Assembly: GCF_013377785.1 (NCBI RefSeq)
Contig: NZ_JABXWT010000007.1
Location: 62,001-126,000, forward strand
Reading direction: 5' to 3'
From: Ruegeria haliotis
Lineage (GTDB): Bacteria > Pseudomonadota > Alphaproteobacteria > Rhodobacterales > Rhodobacteraceae
DNA: 64,000 nt
Numbering within the stretch: the first letter of the stretch is position 1; the number at the start of each line of letters is the position of its first letter. The notes beneath the pieces are model-generated. The model was given only the letters and a program-made list of their open reading frames with translations, ran no database searches and had not been told where the DNA came from. This document shows, one piece after another, positions 7,553-16,241 of this stretch. The position numbers were made by a program, and so were the translations under genes.

Positions 7553-8647
7553 TCATCTGACGATGAATTCGGCATGCAAGGCACCGGCTGCCTTTATGGT
7601 TTTCAGAATGTCGATCATATCGCGTGGTGAAACACCCAGGGCGTTCAACCCAGCCACGACCTCGGATAGGGTGGTGGCCTCGGGTATCTCGGCCAGACCG
7701 GTGCCTTCGTCTTCCTCTATCCCTGCGATTGTCCTTGGTACTACAACCGTTTCTCCGCGCGCGAATGGGTTGGGTTGAACCGCAATTGGGGCTTCTTCGA
7801 CGGTAAGAGTCAGGTTGCCTTGTGATACCGCCACGCGAGAAATCCGCACCTCTTGTCCCATGACAATGGTGCCAGAGCGCTGATCAACAACAACACGGGC
7901 CTTGGTTTCGGGCTCTACCAGAATGTTCTCGATCCGTCCGATCGCATGCGCGGTGGAAATGGCCTGAGTGGCCGCGATGTTCAGCTCGACCGTTCCGGAA
8001 TCGCGCATGATCGCTACGGCGCGGTTGAATTCGGTGTTGATCGCGACCTCGATGCGCCCTGCTGTTGTGAAATCGGGTTCTCGTAAGGCAAGTCGCATTT
8101 GAGTCAAAGTCGACAGATCAAAGTCGATCTCACGCTCTACGCGCGCGCCGGAGGGGATTACGCCGGAGGTCGGCACACCACGCACGACGGATGCGGCCTC
8201 GCCCTCGGCAACGGCACCGCCGGCGAGGACTGTCCCTTGTGACACCGCATAGATCTGCCCGTCTGCCGCATTAAGCGGCGTCATGATCAGCGTTCCACCC
8301 AACAGACTGTTGGAATCCCCGATGGCCGAGACGGTCACATCGATCTGGCCCCCGACGCGTGCAAACGGAGGCAGGCTGGCTGTTACCAGAACGGCGGCCA
8401 CGTTCTTGGGTCGAAAATCCTCACCGGTGACATTGACGCCCAATCGTTCGAGGATGTTGGACATGATCTCTTCGGTGAAGGGTGAGTTTCGCAGCCCGTC
8501 GCCGGTCCCATTCAGCCCCACGACAAGGCCATAACCTACAAGGTCATTGCCCCGCACACCGTCGAAATTGACAAGGTCCTTTAGCCGGATCGCGCCAGCA
8601 GACGCTATTCCGGGCAAGAGTATCAAAAGGAAAAAGAGAACTCTCAT
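7553..8647 (-). CDS. flgI: Flagellar P-ring protein FlgI
   Basis: FlgI forms the P-ring around the flagellar rod in the peptidoglycan layer. The 364-residue product has a Sec signal peptide (residues 1-17, cleaved near IASAG) and the typical start of the mature protein (IRLKDLVNFDGVRGNDLVGYG), with family-typical length. The last codons (MIDILKTIKAAGALHAEF) also match the family. It overlaps the flgL stop by 4 bp and is the last gene of the minus-strand series fliI-motB-flgE-flgK-flgL-flgI. Confidence 0.96.
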   Translation of the reverse strand: MRVLFFLLILLPGIASAGAIRLKDLVNFDGVRGNDLVGYGLVVGLNGTGDGLRNSPFTEEIMSNILERLGVNVTGEDFRPKNVAAVLVTASLPPFARVGGQIDVTVSAIGDSNSLLGGTLIMTPLNAADGQIYAVSQGTVLAGGAVAEGEAASVVRGVPTSGVIPSGARVEREIDFDLSTLTQMRLALREPDFTTAGRIEVAINTEFNRAVAIMRDSGTVELNIAATQAISTAHAIGRIENILVEPETKARVVVDQRSGTIVMGQEVRISRVAVSQGNLTLTVEEAPIAVQPNPFARGETVVVPRTIAGIEEDEGTGLAEIPEATTLSEVVAGLNALGVSPRDMIDILKTIKAAGALHAEFIVR

Positions 8648-9657
8648 CTCAGGAAATTCACCAATGACAGATTCGCGTTGCGAACCGTGACGGAATAGAG
8701 ACTTTCCAACTGGAATTGCACCGTTTGCAACTTGGCAGCCGTCTCATATGGATCGGCCTCGATCAGCGCATTTCGGCTGTAATCCAGGCTGGTGCGTGCG
8801 GCAGAGTTGCGGATGGCAGCCTCTTCGACACGGGCTTCGGCCGCGCCAACCTCCGCCCGTAATTTCACGGTTTCATCCTGAGCGTTGGCGAGGCCAACAC
8901 CCAGTTGTGCAAACAGGATCGTTCGTTGATCTGTTGGCAACGCGAGCGCATCGTCCGAGGTAAGCGCTGCGACGGCGACATCTCTCAGCGCGGCCTTGAA
9001 CGCTGGGTCGGTTGCGGTGATTGGGATGGTTATGCGTTCATTCTCAGAAATCTGCATTGACGACAAGGGTGTGTCCGAGCCCTGATAAATCACGGCATCG
9101 AACCCCGCTGGATCATTGAACCAAGCCTCTGCGGCCGCACGAATGTCTGTCACCGTTGTCAGGCCGGTCAGCTCAGCCTCCAGCGCGGTCAGCAGCGTTT
9201 CCGAAGACGGCAGCGGCGAAACATCCGTCGCGATCCCTGAAAACAGGCTGCGCCCGCCCACTCGCGTGTTTAGGGACGACATCATAGTGTCGAGCTCATT
9301 GCGGGCTTGCACTGCGGCCTGCTCATGCGTGACCGTGTGGTTGGCCGTTCCGAATGACAGGAGAGAGGCGGTGATTTCACCAACCGAGTCGCCGAACGTC
9401 GTCAGGCTTTGCTGCATGACATCGGTGAACAGATCGGCCTCGGCAGTGGCGGTCCTGAAGGCGTCGAGCCTGGCAAGGCTGCGGTCCAGATCCAGAATTT
9501 GGGAATAGTCTCCGCCCAGACGTTCCGAGATGTCCTGTACCTTTCCGGTCGACATTTCGTAAGACAGGGTCTCAATCTGGGTTTTGATTTCTGTAGCGCG
9601 TGTTCGAAGGGTCAGGCCCCGCGCCAGATCACCTATTGCAGTCAGGTTCATGTTCAC
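8644..9657 (-). CDS. flgL: Hook-filament junction protein FlgL
   Basis: FlgL (HAP3) joins the hook to the filament together with FlgK and is exported through the flagellar secretion channel. The 337-residue protein has flagellin-like helical N- and C-termini (LARGLTLRTRATEIKTQIETLSYEMSTGK at the start, ending in SLVNFLR) and no cleavable signal, as expected. The ATG overlaps the flgK stop. Similarity to flagellin is expected, but the position after flgK and the N-terminus favour FlgL. Confidence 0.93.
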   Translation of the reverse strand: MNMNLTAIGDLARGLTLRTRATEIKTQIETLSYEMSTGKVQDISERLGGDYSQILDLDRSLARLDAFRTATAEADLFTDVMQQSLTTFGDSVGEITASLLSFGTANHTVTHEQAAVQARNELDTMMSSLNTRVGGRSLFSGIATDVSPLPSSETLLTALEAELTGLTTVTDIRAAAEAWFNDPAGFDAVIYQGSDTPLSSMQISENERITIPITATDPAFKAALRDVAVAALTSDDALALPTDQRTILFAQLGVGLANAQDETVKLRAEVGAAEARVEEAAIRNSAARTSLDYSRNALIEADPYETAAKLQTVQFQLESLYSVTVRNANLSLVNFLR

Positions 9658-11105
9658 AACCTCAACAGAGTTTCCATAAGCTCATCAACGACCGTGATGA
9701 CCCTTGCGTTTGCGGCATAGATCTGTTCGATCTGCATCAGGCGCTGCAGTTCCTGATCCGTATCCACGCCTTGTTCAGCCTCGATCTGAGCCATTTGTAG
9801 CTGTGCGCCGTTTGCGAAGGTTTTACGCTGGTCGGCCACGTGCGCATTTGCCCCGGCCTTCGACAACAATGCTTCGGTGATTTCAGCAGCGCGCATATTT
9901 CCGGTGCCAAAAAGAGACCCTGATACCGGGCGCGCGTCGCTCAGGATCGCACTGAAGGCTTGCAATTGTGACGCACTCCCCGGTTCACCCGGGACTGCTG
10001 CACCAAGACCGGTTCGAAGTTTCCAACTGTTTCCCCCCGCATCCGGATCGACAACTGAATTGATTGCAATGCGAGAAGCCAATCCGGTCATGCTTGCCGC
10101 ATCGAACCGATTGCCGTCATCCGTGAACAGTCCAGGATCGGTTGCAAGCGCGGTCAGGTCCAGACCGGGTGTCTCAAAGCGTTCGACCAGATCGCGGGCA
10201 ACGGTGTCCAATTGCACCTGGGCTTCAACGGCCAATTCATCACGGATGGCGAATTGGGCCATCAACGCGCCGCCACGGATCTGGGCATCTTCGCCACTTG
10301 TTCGCACCGGCTGCCCGTTCATTTCCAGCCCTGACAGCAGCCCGTTTGCAACGGTCATGTGTGGTTTCGTTTCACCAGTGGTGGAAAAGGTGAATTCAGC
10401 AGCCTTCCCTTCCAACAGGATCAGTCCACCGTCGGAATACAGGGACACCCGATCATTATCGCGCGCCACAACATTGACCGGGATCAGTTCGTTGACCTGA
10501 TCAATCAGGACCTGCCGTTGATCCAGCAATGCTCCGATGTCACCGCCCGAGTTCTGGATGGCGGGGATTTTGGCGTTCAGGTCTTCGATATCTTTGAGAG
10601 TCTGGTTCAGGCTGTCGATCTGCGTTCCGATCTTTCGATCTGCATCCGATCGTGCTTGTCGTACGCCCTCGGACGCTGCGTTTAGGCCATTTGCAAGATC
10701 GCGCCCGGTGCGGGCTACCTGATCAAGGCGTTCAGCTGAATCAGGTGAGCTGGCTGCAGTGATCAGGCTGCCTTCGAAAGACGACAGGCGCGCAGCCAGA
10801 GATGTCGCATCATCCGCTGATCCAACCAAACCTTCGAAGCGTGTGTGAAAGTCTGATACCGCTGATTGTCTGGCCAAATCCGCATCAGTTGTGCGTCGAT
10901 TGGCAGTCAATACGGGATCCTGATGCCGGGTCACGCCGACAGTACGTACTCCATTTCCTGAAATCGGGCTGGTTGCCAGTTCAAGGGATCGGCGCGCATA
11001 GCCTGGCGTCAGGGCATTGGCGATGTTGCCAGACACCACTGCGGCCCCACGACTGGCTGCGGTCAGCCCGCCCAATGCGTTGTTGAAAGCCGTCGACATG
11101 TTCAT
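9654..11105 (-). CDS. flgK: Hook-associated protein FlgK
   Basis: FlgK (HAP1) is the first hook-filament junction protein. The 483-residue product begins with the rod/hook family motif (SGNIANALTPGYARRS, about residues 25-41) and ends with the matching C-terminal helix (EQIYAANARVITVVDELMETLLRL). The long middle is helical and then variable, as in the family. It lies 33 bp downstream of flgE and overlaps flgL, so the three are probably cotranscribed. Confidence 0.95.
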   Translation of the reverse strand: MNMSTAFNNALGGLTAASRGAAVVSGNIANALTPGYARRSLELATSPISGNGVRTVGVTRHQDPVLTANRRTTDADLARQSAVSDFHTRFEGLVGSADDATSLAARLSSFEGSLITAASSPDSAERLDQVARTGRDLANGLNAASEGVRQARSDADRKIGTQIDSLNQTLKDIEDLNAKIPAIQNSGGDIGALLDQRQVLIDQVNELIPVNVVARDNDRVSLYSDGGLILLEGKAAEFTFSTTGETKPHMTVANGLLSGLEMNGQPVRTSGEDAQIRGGALMAQFAIRDELAVEAQVQLDTVARDLVERFETPGLDLTALATDPGLFTDDGNRFDAASMTGLASRIAINSVVDPDAGGNSWKLRTGLGAAVPGEPGSASQLQAFSAILSDARPVSGSLFGTGNMRAAEITEALLSKAGANAHVADQRKTFANGAQLQMAQIEAEQGVDTDQELQRLMQIEQIYAANARVITVVDELMETLLRL

Positions 11106-11138
11106 GAGACCGTTCCTTTCCTGTGGTCAAGACCCGGA

Positions 11139-12434
11139 TCAGCGTTTGATATTCGTTGTTTCCTGCAGCATTTCGTCCACCGTCTTGATGACCGTGGCGC
11201 TGGAGGAATACGCGCGTTGCGTTTGAATCAACGAGGTCAGCTCGGTTGCGACGTCAGTGGTTGATTCTTCCCGCGCGAATGAAACAAGATCTCCGGTTGG
11301 GCCTTCGCCGGAATCCCAGAGAAAGAAGGTACCGCTTTCGCGTGACGGCGCATAAGTTTGACTATCCAACGCCGTGAGGCCGTTCGGGTTGGGAACATCT
11401 GCCAACGGAATCTGGAACATACGTCGGCTGACACCGGTATCGTAGAACGCGTAGACATACCCGTTTTCATCCACTTGAACGCTTGTCATCGTACCCACGG
11501 CTGAACCGTCGCGGGTGATTGAAACCGGTGCGAACGTATCGGAAAGCTGGGTAATTCCGTCAGGATCACCGATCATGCCGACATTGACCTCCATCGGTCC
11601 GCCAGCAACGTTGACTAGGACGCTGCCGGTTGCCGGGTCATAAGCTCCGCCAGAAACTGCGGTGACACTGGCCAAGGTGCCTCCGGCAGTTCGGCTATCG
11701 GTAAAGGTCAGCGTGTACTCGCCGATGATCGCGCCGCCTGATGCCGAATCGCGCATGATCATGGTCCATTCATTGCTGGAACCAGTTGCCGGTACGGTTG
11801 GCACCAACTCGATATCGACGCTTTCGGATTTGCCCAGATTGTCGAAATACTCGACCGACAATGGCTGCGTATCACCCAGAGAACCGGCTTCGGTGGCAGT
11901 TGCCGGCAGGTTCATCCGCAGGTTCATTTGCGTGGTGGGCGAGCCGGACAATTGATTGACGCTGAGTTGGATCGGCTCAAGCGCAGCAGGAGTATCCCGC
12001 GGTACGGCCGGGATAGAGCCGTCAGCGGCGGCGCGCCATCCCAGCAATACCAGACCGGATTCGGTGACCAGATACCCTTCCTCATTTGCGCGAAACGAAC
12101 CGGTGGTGGTCAGTAACATCTCGTTCGATCCAGACGCGATCTGGGAGCTGGGGCGCACGGGCAGCATGCCGCGCCCACGGACGGCAAGGTCGGTTGAATT
12201 ATTGGTTGTAACGAGCGCACCACGCTGATCGATCAGGCGTTGACTGGTCGTTCTGACACCGCCCGCTGAATAGCTACCACCTTGGCCGGATGTGACCATC
12301 GAGTGAAAATCCGTCTCGACCCGTTTGTAGCCAAAGGTTGAGGAGTTCGCGATATTGTCGGAAATCGTGGCCAGCCTGTTGGCGTTGGCCTTCAATGCGG
12401 CCACCCCGGCATTCAGCGAAGAGGAAATTGTCAT
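11139..12434 (-). CDS. flgE: Flagellar hook protein FlgE
   Basis: FlgE builds the hook. The start at 12434 (MTISSSLNAG) is chosen over an upstream in-frame codon at 12470 because AGAAGGG lies just upstream and hook proteins begin in this way. The 431-residue protein carries the N-terminal rod motif (TISDNIANSSTFGYKR) and the C-terminal helix (LIQTQRAYSSSATVIKTVDEMLQ). The middle has the beta-rich hook domain. A near-match to a CtrA box lies upstream at 12489-12504. Confidence 0.94.
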   Translation of the reverse strand: MTISSSLNAGVAALKANANRLATISDNIANSSTFGYKRVETDFHSMVTSGQGGSYSAGGVRTTSQRLIDQRGALVTTNNSTDLAVRGRGMLPVRPSSQIASGSNEMLLTTTGSFRANEEGYLVTESGLVLLGWRAAADGSIPAVPRDTPAALEPIQLSVNQLSGSPTTQMNLRMNLPATATEAGSLGDTQPLSVEYFDNLGKSESVDIELVPTVPATGSSNEWTMIMRDSASGGAIIGEYTLTFTDSRTAGGTLASVTAVSGGAYDPATGSVLVNVAGGPMEVNVGMIGDPDGITQLSDTFAPVSITRDGSAVGTMTSVQVDENGYVYAFYDTGVSRRMFQIPLADVPNPNGLTALDSQTYAPSRESGTFFLWDSGEGPTGDLVSFAREESTTDVATELTSLIQTQRAYSSSATVIKTVDEMLQETTNIKR

Positions 12435-12488
12435 CGGCACGCCCTTCTGTTGCGTCAATCGTTGATGCAACAGGTAACGCGCTGGCCC

Positions 12489-12504
12489 TTAACACCGCGC
12501 TAAC
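12489..12504 (-). promoter_or_regulatory. Probable CtrA-binding site upstream of flgE
   Basis: TTAA, seven bases, then CTAAC, one mismatch from the CtrA consensus TTAA-N7-TTAAC. It lies about 55 bp upstream of the flgE start, in the gap after motB. CtrA control of flagellar genes is established in Rhodobacterales; binding here is inferred. Confidence 0.45.
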
Positions 12505-12525
12505 AGGTAAAATGCGTTCTATCCT

Positions 12526-13365
12526 TTAGGTGCCACGCAGGAAAATAATCTCGATCCGGTTGTTGCGCGGGGCCATCGGATTTTTGCTGAACAGTTTCCG
12601 GTCGGCATGGCCCGTGACGCGGTCAAGACGCTGTGCCGCAACGCCTTTGTCCTGCAATATCTGACGCACGACCTGTGCCCGCGATGTTGAAGTGTCCCAG
12701 GATGGGTTGCGAGCCAACACAACCGGAGATGCGCTGACATGACCTTCGACGGCAATCGAGTTCGTCACCAAATCCGAAGATCTGGCCAACATCAGCGCCA
12801 AAGCGCGCATTGTCGAGGTTGGATTGTCGGTACCCGGTTCGAACAGCTGTTGATCCTCGGTATCGAACAGTTCGACGATCAGGCCTTCATCTGTGACACG
12901 TGTGACGATGTGCTTGAGAACCTTGTCCGACACCATGCTTTCACCGGTGCGGCCCAAAAGCTGCGCCTCGAGGGAAGAGAAGTCTTCGAACGCGCCTTTG
13001 GCACCACCCTCAGAATCCACTCCGCTTGAACCGCGTGCCCGTTTGGCTTCGGTCGGGCGTTGATTGCTTGCGCCCGAACCGTCCATCACCATTGTATTTT
13101 CTGAAAACATGTTGTTTCCGCCAAAGGCGCCATCGCCGCCACCTGACACCGGATTGACCGGGATCGTTGGCGAAAAGTAATCCGCCAGCCCTTTGCGTTG
13201 CTTTTCTGTTGTTGCATTCAGCAGCCACATCAACATGAAGAAGGCCATCATGGCCGTGACAAAGTCCGCATACGCGACCTTCCACGCACCACCGTGATGG
13301 CCATCGCCACCCGATACACGCTTCTTCTTGATGATGATTGGCGCCGCATTGGTTTGCGCACCCAT
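12526..13365 (-). CDS. motB: Flagellar stator protein MotB
   Basis: MotB anchors the stator to peptidoglycan and, with MotA, forms the ion channel that drives rotation. The protein has a basic N-terminus, a single membrane helix with the essential Asp at about residue 34 (AYADFVTAMMAFFMLMWLL), a Gly/Ser-rich linker and a C-terminal OmpA-like peptidoglycan-binding domain (VEGHVSASPV, about 200-279). ATG at 13365 is preferred over GTG at 13389 because of the purine-rich AGGTGGTGGAG directly upstream; this gives 279 residues. No motA is in the window. A full CtrA box lies upstream. Confidence 0.93.
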   Translation of the reverse strand: MGAQTNAAPIIIKKKRVSGGDGHHGGAWKVAYADFVTAMMAFFMLMWLLNATTEKQRKGLADYFSPTIPVNPVSGGGDGAFGGNNMFSENTMVMDGSGASNQRPTEAKRARGSSGVDSEGGAKGAFEDFSSLEAQLLGRTGESMVSDKVLKHIVTRVTDEGLIVELFDTEDQQLFEPGTDNPTSTMRALALMLARSSDLVTNSIAVEGHVSASPVVLARNPSWDTSTSRAQVVRQILQDKGVAAQRLDRVTGHADRKLFSKNPMAPRNNRIEIIFLRGT

Positions 13366-13411
13366 CTCCACCACCTTTTTCTCACCCACTACCGGAGTAT
13401 CAGCGCAGGTC

Positions 13412-13427
13412 TTAAGGTGGGTTTAAC
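13412..13427 (-). promoter_or_regulatory. CtrA box upstream of motB
   Basis: A perfect TTAA-N7-TTAA (followed by C on the plus strand) is at 13412-13426, about 47 bp upstream of the motB start. An additional TTAA three bases further on makes the site denser. This matches the full CtrA recognition sequence known from Caulobacter and Rhodobacterales. Confidence 0.6.
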
Positions 13428-13451
13428 ACTTAAAACTGTTCAGATTTCCTG

Positions 13452-14789
13452 TCACCGCGGCAAGCCTGCTGTCGCGCGGCGCAGGATCAGAGACAGGCGA
13501 TTAAAGCTGTTTTTGATCCCCTCAGCGTCCGCTTTGCCAAAGAACCCGTCCAGCTCTTCACGAACCCGCACAGCTTGATCCAGCAGTGGATCGGTGCCTT
13601 CCGAGTAAAGCCCGGCCCTGATCATCACTTCGGATTGCTCATAGCTGCCGACCAGTTTCCGCGTTTCCGAGATCATTTGATTCTCGGCTTCGGCAGCAGC
13701 AGCAGGCAAGCTGCGCGACACGGACCGACTGAGATCGATGGCTGGAAATCGGCCGCGTTCGGCGATGTCACGGCTGAGGACAATGTGCCCGTCCAGAACG
13801 CCGCGCAGGATGTCGGCCACAGGTTCGTCCAAATCCGACCCCGCGACTAACACGCTGAATACGGCAGTGATGTCGCCCTGATCATGTCTCCCGGGCCCGG
13901 CGCGTTCGCACAGATTGGCAATCAACGGTGTAACGGACGGGGGAAACCCGCGCAGCGATGGCGATTCGCCCATGGCAACGGCGATTTCCCGATGCGCTTC
14001 GGCAAACCGTGTAACAGAATCTGCGAGAAACAGAACGTTCAGACCCTGATCGCGCAGATATTCCGCCACCGACATGGCCGACCATGCGCAGCGTCTGCGT
14101 GCAAGGGCCGATTGATCCGAGGTCGCCGCCACGACCACGGACCGTTTCATGGCTGCGGGGCCTAGGGCGTTGGCCACGAACTCATTCACCTCCCGCCCAC
14201 GTTCCCCGACCAGAGCCACCACAACTGCGTCCGCCTGCATTGACCGGGCCAACGTCGCCAAAAGCGTGGATTTCCCGACGCCTGATCCCGCGAACAGACC
14301 AATCCGCTGGCCTCGCACGATAGGTAAAATGGTGTTGAGTACGGCCAGACCGGTCGCCATCCGCTCACCCAGAGGTTTGCGTTCTACAGCGGGCGGCGGT
14401 GCTTGCATGATGTCCCGGTTCTGCAATCCGCCCAGCAGGGGTTTGCCATCCAGTGGCTTTCCAAATGGGTCAATCACCCGACCCAGCCAGTGATTCCCGG
14501 GCGTAAATCCGGGGGAAGGATCAAGATACACACGATCCCCCAGGCTGACCCCATCGGGTGCCGCGCCCGGTAGCATGTGAATATGCTCGGCACCGACATG
14601 TAGAACCTCTCCCGCCAGATCTGGCCCGGTGCGACGCTGCAATGTCAGCAGATCCCCGGTTCGGGCCTGTTCGGTCAGGCCGCCCACTTCGATAACGCCA
14701 TGTGCCACGCCGGTGACCAGTCCGATATGCCGGACCGCAGTCATCCTGTCGAATTCGCACTTCAGAAGCATCGGGTCGAGATCGGACAT
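13452..14789 (-). CDS. fliI: Flagellar export ATPase FliI
   Basis: FliI is the hexameric ATPase of flagellar type III export. The true start is ATG at 14789 (MSDLDPMLLK) with GGAGGACT upstream; the open frame runs on to 15500 but that part is antisense to flgB and flgC. The 445-residue protein has the F1-like Walker A loop AGSGVGKST at about 167-175, the type III ATPase signature region LRGFPPSVTPLIANLCERAG, and a helical C-terminus. It is divergent from flgB. The usual partner gene fliH is not adjacent. Confidence 0.96.
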   Translation of the reverse strand: MSDLDPMLLKCEFDRMTAVRHIGLVTGVAHGVIEVGGLTEQARTGDLLTLQRRTGPDLAGEVLHVGAEHIHMLPGAAPDGVSLGDRVYLDPSPGFTPGNHWLGRVIDPFGKPLDGKPLLGGLQNRDIMQAPPPAVERKPLGERMATGLAVLNTILPIVRGQRIGLFAGSGVGKSTLLATLARSMQADAVVVALVGERGREVNEFVANALGPAAMKRSVVVAATSDQSALARRRCAWSAMSVAEYLRDQGLNVLFLADSVTRFAEAHREIAVAMGESPSLRGFPPSVTPLIANLCERAGPGRHDQGDITAVFSVLVAGSDLDEPVADILRGVLDGHIVLSRDIAERGRFPAIDLSRSVSRSLPAAAAEAENQMISETRKLVGSYEQSEVMIRAGLYSEGTDPLLDQAVRVREELDGFFGKADAEGIKNSFNRLSLILRRATAGLPR

Positions 14790-14838
14790 CGCGAGTCCTC
14801 CAATTGGTTTCTGAAAACTGTTTCTAAAGGAATCGGGG

Positions 14839-14854
14839 TTAAGCCTTGATTGAA
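14839..14854 (+). promoter_or_regulatory. Possible CtrA half-perfect box between fliI and flgB
   Basis: TTAA, seven bases, then TTGAA, one mismatch from TTAA-N7-TTAA, in the 87-bp divergent gap that must hold promoters for both fliI and flgB. Weak alone; supported by the two further boxes in the same cluster. Confidence 0.35.
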
Positions 14855-14876
14855 ATTGATCGAGGGAGAAGCCCCG

Positions 14877-15263
14877 ATGTTCTCTGACCTGAACGTCTTT
14901 AAGACAGCGTACGCAATGGCAACCCATGCCGGGCAACGGCAAGCTGTCATTTCGCGCAACATGGCCAATGCAGATACGCCCGACTACCAGCCCCGCGATA
15001 TCGAGGCCTTTCAAACCGCATTCGAAAACTCCGGTCGACAGACCGTGATGACCGCCAGCCGACAAGGGCATTTGAATGGTGGTCCGTCCGCACAGCCTTG
15101 GCCCGAGTATCAGGCTGAACCGTCGGGTGATCCCAACGGCAACGGCGTGTCGTTGGAAGAGGAGATGCTGAAAGCGGTCGAGGTCAAGCGGCAGCATGAC
15201 CGCGCTCTGGCCATCTATCGCTCGTCTATCGGAGTGCTGCGGACCAGTCTGGGTCGTGGGTAA
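14877..15263 (+). CDS. flgB: Flagellar proximal rod protein FlgB
   Basis: FlgB is a proximal rod subunit. ATG at 14877 (MFSDLNVFKTAYAMATHAG) is preferred to the upstream in-frame start at 14850 because of the GAGGGAGAAG ribosome-binding site and match to the family start. The 128-residue product carries the rod motif (ISRNMANADTPDYQPRD). It starts the operon flgB-flgC-fliE-fliQ-flgF-flgG-flgA-flgH-fliL. Confidence 0.93.
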   Translation: MFSDLNVFKTAYAMATHAGQRQAVISRNMANADTPDYQPRDIEAFQTAFENSGRQTVMTASRQGHLNGGPSAQPWPEYQAEPSGDPNGNGVSLEEEMLKAVEVKRQHDRALAIYRSSIGVLRTSLGRG

Positions 15264-15275
15264 CAGGAGGCTGAC

Positions 15276-15662
15276 ATGAGTGACTTTTCCCATTCCCTGA
15301 CGGCCTCGGCCAGCGCGCTGCGTGCGCAGGCCGCGCGGTTGCGCCATGTGTCCGAGAACATCTCGAACGCGGATACGCCGGGATACCGGCGCAAAACCGT
15401 ACCGTTTGAGATGGTTCAAAAAGACGGAAAAGACATGGTTCAGGCTGGCCGGGTTCAGCTCGACCGTCGCGATCTGAGCCGCATTTATGACCCCAGCCAT
15501 CCGATGGCGGATGACACCGGCAATTATCGCGGCTCGAATGTCGATCTGATGATCGAAATCGCCGACGCACGGGAAGCCCAGCGCAGCTATGAGGCCAACC
15601 TCAAAATGTTCGACCAGACCCGGCAGATGTCGTCGTCGCTGATGGAATTACTTCGTAGATAA
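15276..15662 (+). CDS. flgC: Flagellar proximal rod protein FlgC
   Basis: FlgC is the second proximal rod subunit. The 128-residue protein has the rod motif (VSENISNADTPGYRRKT, about residues 26-42) and the C-terminal helix (SYEANLKMFDQTRQMSSSLMELLRR). It lies 12 bp after flgB with AGGAGG before the ATG. Confidence 0.95.
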   Translation: MSDFSHSLTASASALRAQAARLRHVSENISNADTPGYRRKTVPFEMVQKDGKDMVQAGRVQLDRRDLSRIYDPSHPMADDTGNYRGSNVDLMIEIADAREAQRSYEANLKMFDQTRQMSSSLMELLRR

Positions 15663-15674
15663 AGGAAAGCCAGA

Positions 15675-15965
15675 ATGGATATCCGATCACTGAGCGCGGC
15701 GCAAAGCTATGCCTTTGCCCGCCCCGCAACACAGCCCGAACCAGACCATAACGGAATGGCGCAAGGGATGCGTTTGACCTTTCAGGATTTTGCCACCACG
15801 CTGAAACACAGCGAGCATATGGCTGAGGCATCGATGGTTGGGCAAGCCGACCCGCACGCGTTGGTTCAGGCATTGGCCCAGACTGAACTTGCGGTCGAAA
15901 CCGCAGTGATCGTCCGCAACAAGGTGGTCGAGGCTTATCAGGAAATTCTGCGGATGCCGGTCTGA
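15675..15965 (+). CDS. fliE: Flagellar hook-basal body protein FliE
   Basis: FliE is the adaptor between the MS ring and the rod. The 96-residue protein lacks a signal peptide, is helical, and ends with the family-typical segment (TAVIVRNKVVEAYQEILRMPV). It is 12 bp downstream of flgC and 3 bp upstream of fliQ. Confidence 0.92.
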   Translation: MDIRSLSAAQSYAFARPATQPEPDHNGMAQGMRLTFQDFATTLKHSEHMAEASMVGQADPHALVQALAQTELAVETAVIVRNKVVEAYQEILRMPV

Positions 15966-15968
15966 GCG

Positions 15969-16241
15969 ATGCTGAGCGAAGGTCTCTTCTACGACATCGT
16001 CCGTCAGGCGCTGTGGATTGCGGTCATCACCTCGGTCCCGATTCTGGCGGTGGCGCTGATTTCAGGCCTGATCGTAGGCTTGTTCCAGGCGCTGACCTCG
16101 GTGCAGGAGATGACGCTGACCTTCGTCCCCAAACTGATTGCCATCGTCATCGTGTTCTGGATTTCGATGGGGTTCATGACTCAGACACTCGTCACTTTTT
16201 TCACCGGGACGCTTGTCCCATTGATTGCAGGAGGTCGTTGA
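15969..16241 (+). CDS. fliQ: Flagellar export gate protein FliQ
   Basis: FliQ is a small inner-membrane subunit of the FliP/FliQ/FliR export gate. The 90-residue protein has two long hydrophobic helices (about 14-37 and 49-73) and the family motif LTSVQEMTLTFVPKLIAI. Its stop overlaps the flgF start (TGATG). fliP, whose product forms the gate with it, is not in the window. Confidence 0.95.
   Translation: MLSEGLFYDIVRQALWIAVITSVPILAVALISGLIVGLFQALTSVQEMTLTFVPKLIAIVIVFWISMGFMTQTLVTFFTGTLVPLIAGGR

Noticed and set aside
14790..15500. N-terminal extension of FliI by about 237 codons
   Set aside because: It is antisense to flgB and flgC, and a good ribosome-binding site and family-like start are at 14789.
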